A stretch of 44,827 nucleotides of DNA from Priapulus caudatus (taxonomy: Eukaryota; Priapulida; Priapulimorpha; Priapulimorphida; Priapulidae). The notes beneath the pieces were generated by a model. The model was not told where the DNA came from. It saw only the letters and a list, made by a program, of their open reading frames with translations, and did not search any database. Positions 42,837 through 44,827 of the stretch are shown piece by piece (within the stretch, counting starts at the first letter, position 1; every line of letters begins with the position of its first letter). The position numbers and the translations under genes are program-made. The stretch covers positions 111,783-156,609 of the forward strand of contig NW_014577614.1 of the NCBI RefSeq assembly GCF_000485595.1, written 5' to 3'.

Positions 42837-43540
42837 CAAAAAACCCGACTTTTACAGAAATTCAGGAACGAATATACACAGATGTGACCTGTACTTGTGA
42901 AGTCAAAACTCAGTGTTAATCATGGCTATTGCATGGTATGCAAGACACTTTCAAGCGGGGCACGGAGGAAGGAGTGACTGCCAGAGGCATATATAGTCTC
43001 TCAACAGCATAAGTGCTATGCGGGTGCAGTGGAATCTACACCCAATATATCAAGCTTCTTTGCAGCAGATAGAGAATTGTCTGTCTTGACGCAGAAGTGA
43101 GATTTACGGATTATTTAATTGAACACAAATATACACAATGTGCCTTTGAGGGCGGCAGACCATGCAAATTAATGAACTCTTTAAGAAAATGTTTCCAGGC
43201 TCACAAATAGCCAAAAAGTATGGTTGCAAACATACAAAAACACGTAAAATTGTGAGAAATTGCAATTCTTACCTGTGTTTTAATACATGTATTATTACTA
43301 TAGACTAGTAAAGTAGTAACCTAACTGTGTACGCTCTCTGAAAAGTCATGAAAAGTGTTTTGAATCCTAACTTGTAGGGTTGAGTCTATAGGGTTCAGAT
43401 AGTGTCATCAGACATGAGAATATGGCCCACAGTATGCCTCAGATTGCAGGAAAATGGCTTAAATATTTCAAAATTTTCTGGGGGGCATGCCTCCAGACCC
43501 CCCTAGCACTGGCATGCCTACGCTACGGCACGCGGGCCAG
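42837..43540 (+). pseudogene. Second hAT transposase relic (N-terminal part joined to 3' end)
   Basis: Plus-strand frames at about 42840-43255 give a broken N-terminal region of the same transposase type: KPDFYRNSGT, VESTPNISSFFAADRELSVL, VRFTDYLIEH, VPLRAADHAN, KKMFPGSQIAKKYGCKHTKT, with frameshifts and stops between. From about 43263 the sequence switches to the 3' non-coding part also found after the relic at 5691-7306 (shared words AAGTCATGAAAAGTGTTTT and TTGCAGGAAAAT-GCTTAAAT). The catalytic core is missing, so this is an internally deleted, dead copy. Confidence 0.75.
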
Positions 43541-43592
43541 CCTGCTACTACTACTTGTACTAGTACTAGTACTACTAGTACTACTACTAGAG
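43541..43592. repeat. ACTAGT/ACT-AGT microsatellite
   Basis: TACTACTACTTGTACTAGTACTAGTACTACTAG-type run between the second hAT relic and the hairpin at 43593. Confidence 0.85.
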
Positions 43593-43690
43593 TAGTAGAT
43601 ACAATAATGTAACCCAAACCCAAGAGGATAGGGTTTCATCCTCTATCCTCTTGGGTTTGGGTTACATTAATGTCATTATTGTATCTACTA
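43593..43690. repeat. Near-perfect hairpin, arms of about 39 bp
   Basis: Left TAGTAGATACAATAATG then TAACCCAAACCCAAGAGGAT (to 43631); the right arm is its reverse complement except for a 9-nt extra ACATTAATG. The loop is about 8 nt. The transcript could fold, but no function is known. Confidence 0.88.
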
Positions 43691-44827
43691 GACAGTAGAC
43701 TAGAGAGTAGAGTAGCTACCCGTAACCCGGTATATACCTACGGAACTATTTTAAGTATTATAATTTATCGGTTTACCGTCCGTTCTATGCCGATACCGAT
43801 TTTCATTCATGAGTCGTACACGTGTTAGCATGCGAGGTATACCTACTAGTCCCAGTTGAATACCTTATCACAAGTGTGATCCTATAGAACCGATGACAAG
43901 TAGATCACAGACACTTTCAAAACAAACTTTACCAGAGGGGAAGGCTCTCTTGCAACCAATGCTTGCAACTCAGCCACTTACCAAGGCGCGTCGAGCGCAC
44001 GTGCCGATTTCCACGCCCATACGAAGACGACATTCCTAGACGGGTTACATTTCCCAACAATTTGCTTCTTTACGCATGCGATATCAGCATATTGATAGAC
44101 TCCTGATATCAGCTAGTTAAATAAGGGACCAGTCTATGTAGCAAGAAATCGTTCCCATGACGTCATAATTTTGGATGCTCACTTTATGTCATGTCAGCCC
44201 CCGTTGAGGTGCACGAGAGTTTTTGTTTAATAATATTTTTGCCATAAATTAACAACGACACATTGAATTCCACGCGAATATTCTTTTATCTGACAAGCAG
44301 TGACACGAACTTGTCAGAGCTGTCTTACTTTTATTGGCACTCAGCCAGTTTGATTCTTTAGTTATTTTCATATATTATATCATTAATGCCCTGGTAATGC
44401 CATGGTATGTCAGTAGCTAATACTACTACTAGTAATACTAGTAGTAGTAATACTAGTAATACTAGTAGGCCTACTAGTACTAGTAGTACTAGTACTAGTA
44501 GTAATAATGACATTTAGCTCCTGATTAGGTGTACATCATCATACCGCCATTTTACCGGTACTATTAGTAGTATTACTATTAGTAACATGTTACATGTTTG
44601 CAACTATCAGTATCACATCACTTCTTAATTACTATTTAGTAATTTACCTCGAAATACACGTTAAAATAAGAAAATTTCGAACAGCTATACTATTTGACAA
44701 ACGCCATTCTGGATGTTCTTATGTCTCTTTTTGTACGCGAAAATTCTCGAACTTTTGCTACGTATTATGGGATATCAATTGAAAAATGGCGGCCTTTGTT
44801 CGGAGTTTCATCTTATCAATTCTAATA
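43691..44827. other. No gene recognised; ACTAGT-rich microsatellite at 44418-44513
   Basis: AT-rich sequence. The run at 44418-44513 is made of TACTAGTAG/TAATACTAG units, many palindromic. A word TATTGATAGACTCCTGAT at 44091 recurs inverted at about 25950, so a small dispersed repeat is present. No exons. Confidence 0.45.

Overview
This window is animal nuclear DNA. It holds intron-rich genes with GT-AG splice sites, interstitial TTAGGG-type telomere motifs, dense non-autonomous DNA transposons, microsatellites, and a run of ten N (31915-31924) marking an assembly gap. Nothing in it is prokaryotic. A marine invertebrate is likely, but the sequence does not let me name a phylum.

Three genes can be built. 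(1) Plus strand, 4347-13879: a complete four-exon HP1/chromobox gene (predicted 189 aa) with chromodomain, basic hinge and chromoshadow domain. Its first intron is over 8 kb and contains a dead hAT transposase relic, a (CT)n tract and a second, indel-ridden copy of the whole exon-1 region (8908-11628 against 2508-5192). That second copy looks like unpolished sequence placed twice rather than a real paralogue. (2) Minus strand, about 25735 to 16929: a multi-exon protein joining a winged-helix-like N-terminus to a complete PNP_UDP/MTA-SAH-nucleosidase-like domain. All proposed junctions agree in phase. Its introns carry two large fold-back elements, a 64-bp minisatellite, a polypyrimidine minisatellite and a 20-bp-TIR element. 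(3) Minus strand, 33041 to 26231: an unrecognised gene predicted at about 1108 aa. A compact N-terminal region of about 174 aa, spread over five small exons, leads into one GC-rich 2.7-kb exon that is proline/serine-rich and full of short repeated motifs.

Layout. 1-2480: microsatellites and a TIR element. 2483-3435: palindromic/telomere-like block and nested MITEs. 3436-14900: HP1 locus. 15819-16015: hAT MITE with a perfect 8-bp target duplication. 16561-16885: minisatellite just past the PNP-like stop codon. 16929-25735: PNP-like gene. 26231-33041: unknown proline-rich gene. 33050-41428: no gene recognised, only minisatellites, hairpins and a CpG-containing stretch with one weak promoter-like site. 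41429-44827: repeat-rich end with a TIR element, a fish-type hAT MITE, a second hAT transposase relic and ACTAGT-rich microsatellites.

The genes have unrelated likely roles (heterochromatin; nucleoside chemistry or signalling; unknown), and I see no sign that they act together. The most notable points are the probable false duplication of HP1 exon 1, the winged-helix/PNP architecture, the repeated linear motifs of the unknown gene, the nested MITEs with exact target duplications, and paired triple DR1 nuclear-receptor half-site arrays inside an intronic repeat.
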